Under the pieces are notes generated by a model, which saw only the letters and a list, made by a program, of their open reading frames with translations, did no database searches and was not told where the DNA came from. Below, piece by piece: positions 1-6,599 of a DNA stretch of 13,834 nt; the first letter of the stretch is position 1, and each line of letters begins with the position of its first letter. A program made the position numbers and the translations under genes. Source of the DNA: UBA2922 sp035352555 (lineage in GTDB: Bacteria; Bacillota; Clostridia; Oscillospirales; Oscillospiraceae); NCBI GenBank assembly GCA_035352555.1, contig DAOPXW010000051.1, forward strand, positions 1 to 13,834. The letters run 5' to 3'.

Positions 1-636
1 AGGGATTCCATGCTGCTGCTGCGCTCGCTGAAACATTTGCAGGGCTATTATCCCAAGCGCTTCGAGCTGTCGGCCATCACCGTCGAGCTGGGCTTCGAGG
101 GCATGGATTTTACCCCCGTGCGGGAGCTGTGCGCCGGACTGGACATCCCCTACACCTGCCTGAAAACGGACATCAAAGAGATCGTGTTCGACGTGCGGAA
201 GGAGGACAACCCCTGCTCGCTGTGCGCAAAGATGCGCCGGGGCGCCATCAACGACGCCATCCTGGAGAACGGCTTCGACAAGCTGGCGCTGGGCCATCAC
301 TTCGACGACGCGGTGGAGACCTTCGTGATGTCGCTGCTGTACGAGGGGCGCATCAGCTGCTTTCGCCCGGTGACCTACATGGACCGCTCCGGCGTGACCC
401 AGATCCGGCCGCTGATCTACGCCGGGGAGCAGAAAATTGCCAACGTGGCCGCCGCGCTGGCGCTGCCCGTCGTGGAGAACCCCTGTCCCATGGACAAGAC
501 CAGCAAACGCTACGAGGTTAAACAACTGCTGGCGGCGCTGTCCGCCCAGCGGCCCGATATCAAATCCAAAATCTTCGGCGCCATGCAGCGTCTGCCGCTG
601 CCGGGCTGGGCGCCGGAGAATCCGAGGGAGGAATAA
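1..636 (+). CDS. TtcA-like tRNA thiolation PP-loop ATPase (5' truncated)
   Basis: The gene is cut by the left edge of the window. Codons 1-9 read Arg-Asp-Ser, the tail of an SGGxDS-type PP-loop that binds ATP, so the ATG at 10 is internal and the true start lies upstream. After it come a CSLC motif (C69, C72 counting from that ATG) followed by an Arg-rich stretch, then LGHHFDD, and a later NPCP cysteine (C159). This order matches TtcA-family proteins, which activate a tRNA cytidine with ATP and carry an Fe-S cluster held by three cysteines for 2-thiolation. The visible 208 residues plus a short missing N-terminus fit the family length. It is followed 5 bases later by the CorA-like gene, suggesting one transcript. 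Identification as a TtcA/TilS-superfamily sulfur-transfer ATPase is firm; the exact tRNA position modified is inferred. Confidence 0.85.
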   Translation, partial: RDSMLLLRSLKHLQGYYPKRFELSAITVELGFEGMDFTPVRELCAGLDIPYTCLKTDIKEIVFDVRKEDNPCSLCAKMRRGAINDAILENGFDKLALGHHFDDAVETFVMSLLYEGRISCFRPVTYMDRSGVTQIRPLIYAGEQKIANVAAALALPVVENPCPMDKTSKRYEVKQLLAALSAQRPDIKSKIFGAMQRLPLPGWAPENPREE

Positions 637-641
637 CGACT

Positions 642-1574
642 GTGTATTACCGCATCATAGACAAGGAGATCGTCCCCGCCGAAACGGCGCTGTTCAGCAC
701 GCCGGAGCAGGGCGTGGGTTTTCTCACGCTGGCCGAAGCCGAGAACCGCCGGGAGGAGCTGGGCATCGACGATTACGAGCTGGAGCTCTGCCGCCGGCAT
801 ACCCGCCATCTCCACGCCGGCATCGAAACCAGGGGCGACCGCAGCATCATCCTCATCAACGCCATCAACCGCGGCAATACGGACGAATTCGACCGCATCG
901 CCTTTCTGCTGCGGCGGAACAAACTGCTGCTGGTCCAGATCGAGGATGCCGACGACAGTGCGAAGCTGGGCTTTGAGGACGTGATCAAAAGGCGGGCCGG
1001 CGACGCCGCCTATGAGGCCGTGGTGTACGACCTGTTCGCCCAGTTCCTGGCCAGCGGCGAGGACCTGCTGGATGGTACCGAGGAGGAGATCGCCGCCATG
1101 GAGGAGGACGTGGCCGACGGGCGCTTCGGCAAGACCGTCAACCAGCGTATCTGTACCCTGCGCAACTCCATGAGCCGGGTCATGCGGTATTACGAGGAGT
1201 TGGTGGACGTGGGCGAAGCGCTGCAGGCCGACGACGGCAATATTTTCGACGCGTCCTGCAAACGCTTTTTCAGGCGCTTCACCGACAAGGCCTACCGGCT
1301 GGGCGGAACGGCAAGGCTGCTCAGCGAAAATCTCGTCCATGTGCGCGAGGCGCTGTCCGCCTCACTGGACAACAGCATGAACCTGACCATGAAGGTGTTC
1401 ACCGTGGTGTCCGTGGTGTTCATGCCCCTGACCCTGATCGTGGGCTGGTACGGCATGAACTTTATCAATATGCCGGAGCTCTCCTGGAAATTTGGCTATC
1501 CGGCCGTGGCCATCCTGTGCGTCGCGGTGGTGATCGCCTGCGTCTTCTATTTTAAAAAGAAAAAATATTTTTAA
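642..1574 (+). CDS. CorA-like divalent metal ion transporter
   Basis: A 310-residue protein with the CorA plan: a long, acidic, helical cytoplasmic domain (about 1-245) and two C-terminal membrane helices (about 251-268 and 286-303). The signature Y-G-M-N-F at 270-274 comes directly after the first helix; the GMN triplet forms the selectivity filter of the pentameric Mg2+/Co2+ channel family. The tail is short and lysine-rich (KKKKYF), as expected for a cytoplasmic end. The start is a GTG at 642, chosen because a GAGGGAGG ribosome binding site at 624-631 overlaps the end of the upstream gene. It lies 5 bases after the TtcA-like gene and ends at a strong terminator. Transport of Mg2+ is the usual family role, but Co2+, Ni2+ or Zn2+ efflux homologues exist and the metal cannot be decided here. 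Confidence 0.9.
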   Translation: MYYRIIDKEIVPAETALFSTPEQGVGFLTLAEAENRREELGIDDYELELCRRHTRHLHAGIETRGDRSIILINAINRGNTDEFDRIAFLLRRNKLLLVQIEDADDSAKLGFEDVIKRRAGDAAYEAVVYDLFAQFLASGEDLLDGTEEEIAAMEEDVADGRFGKTVNQRICTLRNSMSRVMRYYEELVDVGEALQADDGNIFDASCKRFFRRFTDKAYRLGGTARLLSENLVHVREALSASLDNSMNLTMKVFTVVSVVFMPLTLIVGWYGMNFINMPELSWKFGYPAVAILCVAVVIACVFYFKKKKYF

Positions 1575-1602
1575 AAAGCGGGCCGTTCCGGCCCGCTTTT
1601 TT
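1573..1602 (+). terminator. Rho-independent terminator after the CorA-like gene
   Basis: GCGGGCC (1578-1584) pairs perfectly with GGCCCGC (1590-1596) around a 5-base loop and is followed by six T. The A-run before the left arm extends the stem. It starts at the stop codon of the CorA-like gene and separates that unit from the MarR/ABC operon. Confidence 0.93.
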
Positions 1603-1636
1603 ACGTCTATATTCTTGACATCAAAAAGTCCGATGC

Positions 1637-1665
1637 TTGACTGTTCGAGTTAAAACAATTCGAAT
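1637..1665 (+). promoter_or_regulatory. Candidate promoter of the MarR/ABC operon
   Basis: TTGACT (1637-1642) and TCGAAT (1660-1665) are spaced by 17 bases, giving 5/6 and 4/6 matches to sigma-A consensus. The predicted start near 1672 leaves only a short leader before the ATG at 1687. A perfect TTGACA at 1615-1620 has no convincing -10 at 16-18 bases, so it is the less likely -35. The proposed -10 lies inside the palindrome at 1659-1670. Confidence 0.45.
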
Positions 1666-1675
1666 TCGAACGAAT
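1643..1675. promoter_or_regulatory. Palindromic candidate MarR operator
   Basis: TTCGAATTCGAA (1659-1670) is a perfect 12-base palindrome. A wider inverted repeat, GTTCGA (1643-1648) with TCGAAC (1666-1671), encloses it. The arrangement covers the proposed -10 and lies directly before the MarR gene. MarR dimers commonly repress their own operon from such inverted repeats, so autoregulation is the likely reading; binding by this protein is inferred. Confidence 0.55.
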
Positions 1676-1686
1676 GAGGTGACACG

Positions 1687-2160
1687 ATGCAAATGCCGAA
1701 GGGCTGTGAAAATCAGATCGGCGCCCGGGTGCGGCAGCTGAACCACGCCATGAACCGGGTGTTTCGGGAGCAGATCCGCGGAAACGGCGACGACGGGATC
1801 ACCGCCATCAGCGGCCGGATTATGGGCATGATCTACTGGAGCGGCGACAGGGACGTGTTTCAAAAGGATGTGGAGGAGGCCTTTCACATCACCCGTTCCT
1901 CCGTCACCAGCGCGGTGCAGCTGATGGAGAAAAAGGGCTACATCACCCGCCGGAGCGTGCCCTGCGACGCCAGACTGAAAAAGCTGGCGCTGACGGACAG
2001 GGGGATCGCCGCGCACAAACAGGCGGTACAGGCCACGGAGCTGGCGGAGCGGATCGCCGATTCCGCGCTGACCGGGGAGGAGCGGCAGACCTTTCTGGCG
2101 CTGTGCGACAAGCTGTCCGCCGCCATGGAAGCCCAAAGCGCGGGAGGCGGCGAGGGATGA
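1687..2160 (+). CDS. MarR-family transcriptional regulator
   Basis: A 157-residue protein with the MarR layout: an N-terminal dimerisation helix, a winged helix-turn-helix at about 55-105 (DVEEAFHITRSSVTSAVQLM, then the EKKGYI segment), and a wing with the family-typical D-A-R-L-K-K-L-A-L-T-D-R-G stretch, followed by C-terminal helices. MarR proteins are dimeric repressors that leave DNA on binding phenolic or other lipophilic ligands, or after cysteine oxidation. Cysteines here are at 7, 93 and about 139. The start ATG at 1687 follows a GAGGTG ribosome binding site. The stop codon overlaps the next ATG (ATGA at 2157-2160), so it is translationally coupled to the exporter it probably controls. 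Effector unknown. Confidence 0.92.
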   Translation: MQMPKGCENQIGARVRQLNHAMNRVFREQIRGNGDDGITAISGRIMGMIYWSGDRDVFQKDVEEAFHITRSSVTSAVQLMEKKGYITRRSVPCDARLKKLALTDRGIAAHKQAVQATELAERIADSALTGEERQTFLALCDKLSAAMEAQSAGGGEG

Positions 2161-3905
2161 TTAAAACGCTGTCCGCCCAGATCAGGCAGTTCAAGGGCGA
2201 TTCCATCGCCACGCCGCTGTTTGTGCTGCTGGAAGTGGCGATGGAAATGGTTATCCCCCTGCTGATGGCCTCCATCATCGACGACGGAGTGGGGAAGGGC
2301 GATATGTCCGTGATCTACCGCGTGGGCGGCATTATGCTGGCCGCGGCCGCCGTGGGTCTGTTCGCGGGCCTCCTGGGGGCCAGGTACGGCGCCCGGGCCT
2401 CCGCGGGCTTTGCCAGGAATCTGCGCCAGAGCATGTACGACAATATCCAGGCCTTTTCCTTCGCCAATCTCGATAAATTTTCCACCGCCGGTCTGGTCAC
2501 CCGGCTCACCACCGACGTGTCCAACCTGCAAAACGCTTTCCAGATGCTCCTGCGGATGTGCGTGCGGGCCCCGGCCAGCATGATCGTGGCCATGACCATG
2601 GCCTTCGTCATCAACGCGAAGCTGGCCGGCGTGTATCTCGCGGCGGTGCTGGCGCTGACGGCGATTTTGTATGTCCTCATCCGCAAGGCCATGAAATATT
2701 TCACCCAGGTATTCAAGAAGTACGACGATCTCAACGCCAGCGTGCAGGAAAATGTGTCCGCCATCCGCATCGTCAAGGCCTGTGTGCGGGAAAAGCATGA
2801 AAATGGAAAATTCCGCCGGGCCGCGGCCAATCTCTACAAAATGTTCGTGTCCGCGGAAAAGATCGTGTCCTGGAACGGGCCGATCATGAACGCCACGGTC
2901 TACACCTGCATCCTGGTCATCAGCTGGCTGGGCGCGCACATGATCGTGTCCGGCGCACTGCAGACCGGCGAGCTGATGAGCCTGCTGACTTACTGCATGA
3001 ATATCCTGATGAGCCTGCTGATGCTGTCCATGATCTTCGTCATGGTCACCATGTCCGCCGCCAGCGCCCAGCGCGTGGCGGAGGTGCTCAACGAAAAGCC
3101 GGACATCACCGACCCGGAGGACTCGGAATACTACGTTCCGGACGGGCGGGTGGAGTTTCGCGGCGTGAGCTTCGCCTACGGCGCCCGGAGCGGCAGGCCC
3201 GTGCTGGAGGACATCAATCTCGCCATCGCCGCCGGCGAGACCGTGGGCATTCTGGGCGGCACCGGCAGCGCCAAGACCAGTCTGGTCAATCTCATCAGCC
3301 GCCTGTACGACGTGACCGGGGGTCAGGTACTGGTGGGCGGGCGGGACGTGCGGGAATACGACGTGGAGACCCTGCGCAGCGCGGTGTCCGTGGTGCTGCA
3401 GAAAAACGTGCTGTTTTCCGGCACCATCCTGGAGAATCTCCGCTGGGGCGACGAAAACGCCACGGAGGAGGAGTGCCGGGCGGCCTGCCGCATCGCCTGC
3501 GCGGACGAGTTCATTCAGGCCATGCCGGAGGGCTACAATACCTATATCGAGCAGGGCGGCGCCAACGTCTCCGGCGGGCAGCGGCAGCGGCTGTGCATCG
3601 CCCGGGCGCTGCTGAAAAAGCCCCGCATCCTGATCCTGGACGATTCCACCTCCGCCGTGGATACCGCCACCGACGCCAGGATCCGCCAGGGCTTTGCCCA
3701 GGGTATCCCCGACGTGACCAAGCTCATCGTCGCCCAGCGGGTGTCCAGCGTGATGAACGCCGACCATATCCTGGTGCTGGACAACGGCCGCATCGACGGC
3801 TTCGGCACCCACGGGGAGCTGCTGGCCGGCAACGCCATCTACCGCGAGGTCTACGAATCCCAGACCAGCGGCAACGGCGACTTTGACGAAAGAGGCGAAA
3901 GCTGA
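2157..3905 (+). CDS. ABC exporter half-transporter with degenerate ATPase site
   Basis: A 582-residue fused permease-ATPase half-transporter. Membrane helices fill about 18-300 (type I exporter fold) and the nucleotide-binding domain about 330-582. Key motifs deviate from consensus. Walker A is GGTGSAKT (367-374) with Ala372 where the last Gly should be. The residue after Walker B is Asp496 instead of the catalytic Glu (LILDDSTSAVD). The switch position is Gln527 instead of His (IVAQR). The signature VSGGQ (471-475) is intact. This is the pattern of the degenerate-site subunit in heterodimeric exporters of the LmrCD/BmrCD/TM287-288 type, which expel drugs or lipophilic compounds. The start is the ATG at 2157, overlapping the MarR stop and preceded by GGGAGG; the open frame reaches 2103 but that part lies inside the MarR gene. 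Partner: the next gene, overlapping by one base. Confidence 0.93.
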   Translation: MIKTLSAQIRQFKGDSIATPLFVLLEVAMEMVIPLLMASIIDDGVGKGDMSVIYRVGGIMLAAAAVGLFAGLLGARYGARASAGFARNLRQSMYDNIQAFSFANLDKFSTAGLVTRLTTDVSNLQNAFQMLLRMCVRAPASMIVAMTMAFVINAKLAGVYLAAVLALTAILYVLIRKAMKYFTQVFKKYDDLNASVQENVSAIRIVKACVREKHENGKFRRAAANLYKMFVSAEKIVSWNGPIMNATVYTCILVISWLGAHMIVSGALQTGELMSLLTYCMNILMSLLMLSMIFVMVTMSAASAQRVAEVLNEKPDITDPEDSEYYVPDGRVEFRGVSFAYGARSGRPVLEDINLAIAAGETVGILGGTGSAKTSLVNLISRLYDVTGGQVLVGGRDVREYDVETLRSAVSVVLQKNVLFSGTILENLRWGDENATEEECRAACRIACADEFIQAMPEGYNTYIEQGGANVSGGQRQRLCIARALLKKPRILILDDSTSAVDTATDARIRQGFAQGIPDVTKLIVAQRVSSVMNADHILVLDNGRIDGFGTHGELLAGNAIYREVYESQTSGNGDFDERGES

Positions 3906-5869
3906 TGCCCGGCAGCGAAAACAGACAGTCTTCCATGCCCCGGCCCATGCCGCGGCGCGGCCCCGGCGGGGCCATCGGCCCCAAGCCCAGGATCGAAAAC
4001 CCCGGCAGGATGTTCCGCCGGGTGCTGGGCTATGTGACGGGGTACTACGGGCTGCCTTTCGCGCTGGTGTTCGTATGCATCTGCGTGACCGTGCTGGCCA
4101 GCATCAAGGGGACGCTGTTTATGCGGACCCTGATCGACAATTATATCACGCCCCTGACCAAGACCGTCAGGGCCGGCGGCACGGCGGATTATTCCGGCCT
4201 GACCCGGGCCATCGGCGTCATCGTGGCGTACTACGCCTGCGGCGTGCTGGCGTCCTTTGTCCAGTCGCGGCTGATGATCTATATCGCCCAGGGCACCATG
4301 TACCGCCTGCGGCGGGATCTGTTCACCCACATGGAGTCCCTGCCCATCCGCTATTTTGACAACCATTCCCACGGCGACATCATGTCCATCTACACCAACG
4401 ACGTGGACACCCTGCGCCAGATGATCTCTCAGGCGCTCCCCCAGCTGTTCTCCAGCCTCATCACCATCGCGGGCGTGCTTTTCAGCATGATCCGGCTGAA
4501 CCTGCCGCTGACGGGCGTGTCGCTGTTCATGGTGGCGGTGGTGCTGCTCGCCACCAGGATTTTCACCGGCCGCGCGGGCAGGCATTTCGTGGCCCAGCAG
4601 CGCAATCTGGGCGCCATCAACGGCTATATCGAGGAGCGGGTCAACGGCCAGAAGGTGGTGAAGGTGTTCTGCCACGAGAACAAGTGCCGGGAGGAATTCA
4701 AGGCCCTCAACGACAGCCTGTTCGATTCCGCCTACCACGCCAACTGCTACGCCAACTATATCGGGCCCATCAACTCCCAGCTGGGCAACCTCAGCTTCGT
4801 GCTGTGCACCGTTGTGGGCGGCATCCTCGCCCTGGGCGGCGCGGGCGGGCTGACGCTGGGCGCGCTGGCCAGCTTCCTCACCTTCAACAGGAGCCTGAAT
4901 ATGCCCATCGCCCAGGTGAGTATGCAGCTCAACTCCATCATCATGGGTCTGGCCGGCGCGGATCGCGTGTTCCGGCTGATGGATGAGCCCTCCGAGACCG
5001 ACGAGGGCTGTGTCACGCTGGTGCAGGCCAAAAAAATCGGCGGGCAGATCGCGGAGTGCCCCGAACATACCGGCCTGTGGGCCTGGAAGCACGATCACAA
5101 GGCCGGCGATACCACCGCCTATACCGAGCTGCGGGGCGACATCGTGATGGAGGGCGTAAACTTCGGCTACGACGCCGACAAGCCCGTTCTGTACGACATC
5201 AACCTGTACGCCAGGCCCGGCCAGAAGATCGCCTTTGTGGGCTCCACCGGCGCGGGCAAAACCACCATCACCAACCTCATCAACCGCTTCTACGACATTC
5301 AGGACGGCAGGATCCGCTGCGACGGCATCGACATCTGCAAGATCAAAAAGGACGATCTGCGCCGCTCGCTGGGCATCGTGCTGCAGGACACCCATCTGTT
5401 TACCGGCTCGGTGCGGGACAACATCCGCTACGGCAAGCTGGACGCCTCCGACGCCGACGTGGAGGCCGCCGCCCGGCTGGCCAACGCCGACGGCTTCATC
5501 ACCCGCCTGCCCCAGGGCTATGATACCCGCCTCACCGGCGACGGGGCCAATCTGTCCCAGGGCCAGCGGCAGCTCATCGCCATCGCCCGGGCCGCCGTGG
5601 CAGACCCGCCGGTACTGATACTGGACGAGGCCACCAGCTCCATCGACACCCGCACCGAAAAGCTGGTGCAGCAGGGCATGGATAAGCTCATGACCGGGCG
5701 CACCACCTTCGTCATCGCCCACCGGCTCAGCACCGTGCGCAACGCCGACTGCATCATGGTGCTGGAGCAGGGCCGCATCATCGAGCGCGGCACCCACGAG
5801 GAGCTGCTGGCCGAGCGGGGGCGGTATTACCAGCTCTATACCGGCCTGCCCTCGGAAAAGGCCGAATAA
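3905..5869 (+). CDS. ABC exporter half-transporter with intact ATPase site
   Basis: A 654-residue permease-ATPase. It begins with a Pro/Arg/Gly-rich cytoplasmic N-terminus (1-35), followed by membrane helices at about 45-340 and an ATPase domain at about 411-654. Walker A is GSTGAGKT (446-453), Q-loop Gln494, signature LSQGQ (550-554, third position Gln instead of Gly), Walker B with catalytic Glu575 (LILDEATS) and switch His606 (IAHR). It therefore has the catalytic residues its partner lacks, while its altered signature faces the partner's degenerate site. A linker of about 45 residues (about 366-410), with a WAWKHDHKA segment, separates the membrane and ATPase parts. The start ATG shares one base with the upstream TGA, implying coupled translation and equal subunit amounts. 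Probably a drug or toxic-metabolite exporter under the MarR protein; the substrate cannot be read from sequence. Confidence 0.93.
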   Translation: MPGSENRQSSMPRPMPRRGPGGAIGPKPRIENPGRMFRRVLGYVTGYYGLPFALVFVCICVTVLASIKGTLFMRTLIDNYITPLTKTVRAGGTADYSGLTRAIGVIVAYYACGVLASFVQSRLMIYIAQGTMYRLRRDLFTHMESLPIRYFDNHSHGDIMSIYTNDVDTLRQMISQALPQLFSSLITIAGVLFSMIRLNLPLTGVSLFMVAVVLLATRIFTGRAGRHFVAQQRNLGAINGYIEERVNGQKVVKVFCHENKCREEFKALNDSLFDSAYHANCYANYIGPINSQLGNLSFVLCTVVGGILALGGAGGLTLGALASFLTFNRSLNMPIAQVSMQLNSIIMGLAGADRVFRLMDEPSETDEGCVTLVQAKKIGGQIAECPEHTGLWAWKHDHKAGDTTAYTELRGDIVMEGVNFGYDADKPVLYDINLYARPGQKIAFVGSTGAGKTTITNLINRFYDIQDGRIRCDGIDICKIKKDDLRRSLGIVLQDTHLFTGSVRDNIRYGKLDASDADVEAAARLANADGFITRLPQGYDTRLTGDGANLSQGQRQLIAIARAAVADPPVLILDEATSSIDTRTEKLVQQGMDKLMTGRTTFVIAHRLSTVRNADCIMVLEQGRIIERGTHEELLAERGRYYQLYTGLPSEKAE

Positions 5870-5871
5870 AA

Positions 5872-5907
5872 AAACGCGCCCCGCGAAATTTTTCGCGGGG
5901 CGCGTTT
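5872..5907 (+). terminator. Strong hairpin terminator after the ABC operon
   Basis: The arms 5872-5887 and 5892-5907 pair perfectly (16 bp, mostly G-C) around a 4-base loop, three bases after the stop codon. Only TTT follows on this strand, so it may act as much by protecting the mRNA end as by intrinsic termination. Confidence 0.8.
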
Positions 5908-6084
5908 GAGGCTGTCAAAGAACTAAAAGGGGAACGGATTTGGGAGATGATGCGGGGGGAGTGTGAGGGGGGCGGAGCCCCACCTCAATTTGGATAAATA
6001 GCCGCCAAGCCCTTGCTGTACAAGGGCTTGGGGAGCGGAGCGACATTTTTTGCGAAGACACGGTTTCGCAAAAAATTCGGCGTT
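5908..6084. repeat. Gene-free stretch with three successive hairpins
   Basis: No coding frame is credible here. Three inverted repeats follow each other: GAGG-GGGGC at 5965-5973 with GCCCC-a-CCTC at 5977-5986 (one bulged A); CAAGCCCTTG (6006-6015) with CAAGGGCTTG (6021-6030), perfect, 5-base loop; and TTTTTTGCGAA (6046-6056) with TTCGCAAAAAA (6065-6075), perfect, 8-base loop. The last lies about 10 bases beyond the stop of the minus-strand DtxR-family gene and may end its message, but no T-run follows it on that strand. The clustering suggests a dispersed palindromic intergenic element; copy number cannot be judged from one window. Confidence 0.55.
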
Positions 6085-6462
6085 TCAGGGCTTGCTTTTA
6101 TGCTTCTGGTAATAGGCCTTGATGTTGTTGAAGGTCTCGTCGCTGAGATCGTGTTCGATCTTGCAGGCGTCGTGATAGGCGGTGGCCTCGTCCGTCCCCA
6201 GGGCCATGAGCACCTGGGACAGCACGCAGTGCCGTTCGTAGATGCGGGAGGCGATGGCGCGGCCGGTGCCGGTGAGGGTGATAAAGCCGTCCTCATCAAT
6301 GTCCAGATAGCCCGCCGCCGCCAGTTCCCGCAGCGCCACGCTCACCGTGGGCCGGGAATAACTCATGGCGGCGCACACATCCGTCTGCCGGACGTGGCCC
6401 TTCTTTTCCGCCACCATCAGCACTGTCTCCAGATAGTTTTCCGCCGCTTCCTGTATTTTCAT
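6085..6462 (-). CDS. DtxR/MntR-family metal-dependent transcriptional regulator
   Basis: A 125-residue two-domain regulator without the SH3-like third domain. A winged helix-turn-helix (about 8-65, including QTDVCAAMSYSRPTVSVALREL) is followed by the metal-binding and dimerisation helices (about 70-120). Candidate ligands by family alignment are Glu12, His78, Cys100, Glu103 and His104 (ACKIEH motif). Cys100 stands where B. subtilis MntR has Glu99 and matches Cys102 of DtxR/IdeR; Asn9 stands where MntR has Asp8. This favours iron-type or mixed sensing over strict Mn2+, though the assignment is by eye. The start ATG follows GGTGAG on the minus strand. It is transcribed away from the DUF308 gene, with an inverted repeat over both -35 boxes that could be its operator. 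No metal transporter gene is next to it. Confidence 0.9.
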   Translation of the reverse strand: MKIQEAAENYLETVLMVAEKKGHVRQTDVCAAMSYSRPTVSVALRELAAAGYLDIDEDGFITLTGTGRAIASRIYERHCVLSQVLMALGTDEATAYHDACKIEHDLSDETFNNIKAYYQKHKSKP

Positions 6463-6496
6463 GCGCTCACCGCCGTTTCAAGATAAAGTAACTTCT

Positions 6497-6525
6497 ATTA
6501 TGGCACAAATTTTCCCGTTTTGCAA
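6497..6525 (-). promoter_or_regulatory. Promoter of the DtxR-family gene
   Basis: Read on the minus strand, TTGCAA (6525-6520) and CATAAT (6502-6497) are spaced by exactly 17 bases, a good sigma-A match, and lead into the start codon at 6462. Confidence 0.75.
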
Positions 6526-6540
6526 CCAAGTATTGTAAAA
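6518..6540. promoter_or_regulatory. Inverted repeat over both divergent -35 boxes
   Basis: TTTTGCAA (6518-6525) and TTGTAAAA (6533-6540) form an inverted repeat with 7 of 8 positions matching and a 7-base spacer. Each arm contains the -35 hexamer of one divergent promoter. It is the best candidate operator for the DtxR-family dimer and would control both genes; binding is inferred. Confidence 0.45.
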
Positions 6541-6561
6541 TGACATGCCATATGGTACAAT
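6533..6561 (+). promoter_or_regulatory. Promoter of the DUF308 membrane protein gene
   Basis: TTGTAA (6533-6538) and TACAAT (6556-6561) are spaced by 17 bases. The spacer holds the palindrome CCATATGG (6548-6555), and the outer bases form an ATTGTA/TACAAT inverted repeat. The predicted transcript starts near 6568, which rules out the upstream ATGs at 6540 and 6552 as start codons. Confidence 0.75.
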
Positions 6562-6599
6562 ATTTAAACAAAACCGGAAAATGGAAAGAGGGCTTGACT

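Noticed and set aside
10..636. ATG at 10 as the true start of the TtcA-like gene
   Set aside because: The three codons before it encode Arg-Asp-Ser of the PP-loop, so the gene begins outside the window.
1615..1620. Perfect TTGACA as the main -35 of the MarR operon
   Set aside because: No -10-like hexamer at 16-18 bases; TTGACT at 1637 has a better partner, though an upstream minor promoter cannot be excluded.
1938..3812. A 624-residue open frame on the minus strand opposite the first ABC gene
   Set aside because: His/Gly/Ala-rich, without recognisable motifs, and exactly antisense to an ABC transporter with intact family features; GC-rich codon use creates such shadows.
2157..3905. The first ABC gene as a broken or decaying copy because of A372, D496 and Q527
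   Set aside because: The frame is full length, the other motifs are intact, and these changes are the normal pattern of the degenerate-site subunit in heterodimeric exporters.
3851..5797. A 648-residue minus-strand frame opposite the second ABC gene
   Set aside because: Same low-complexity His/Gly/Val composition; the plus strand has clear Walker and signature motifs and a proper start.
6046..6075. Hairpin as an ordinary terminator of the DtxR-family gene
   Set aside because: Read on the minus strand, the T-run comes before the stem and no T-run follows it, so it does not fit intrinsic termination; kept as part of the hairpin cluster.
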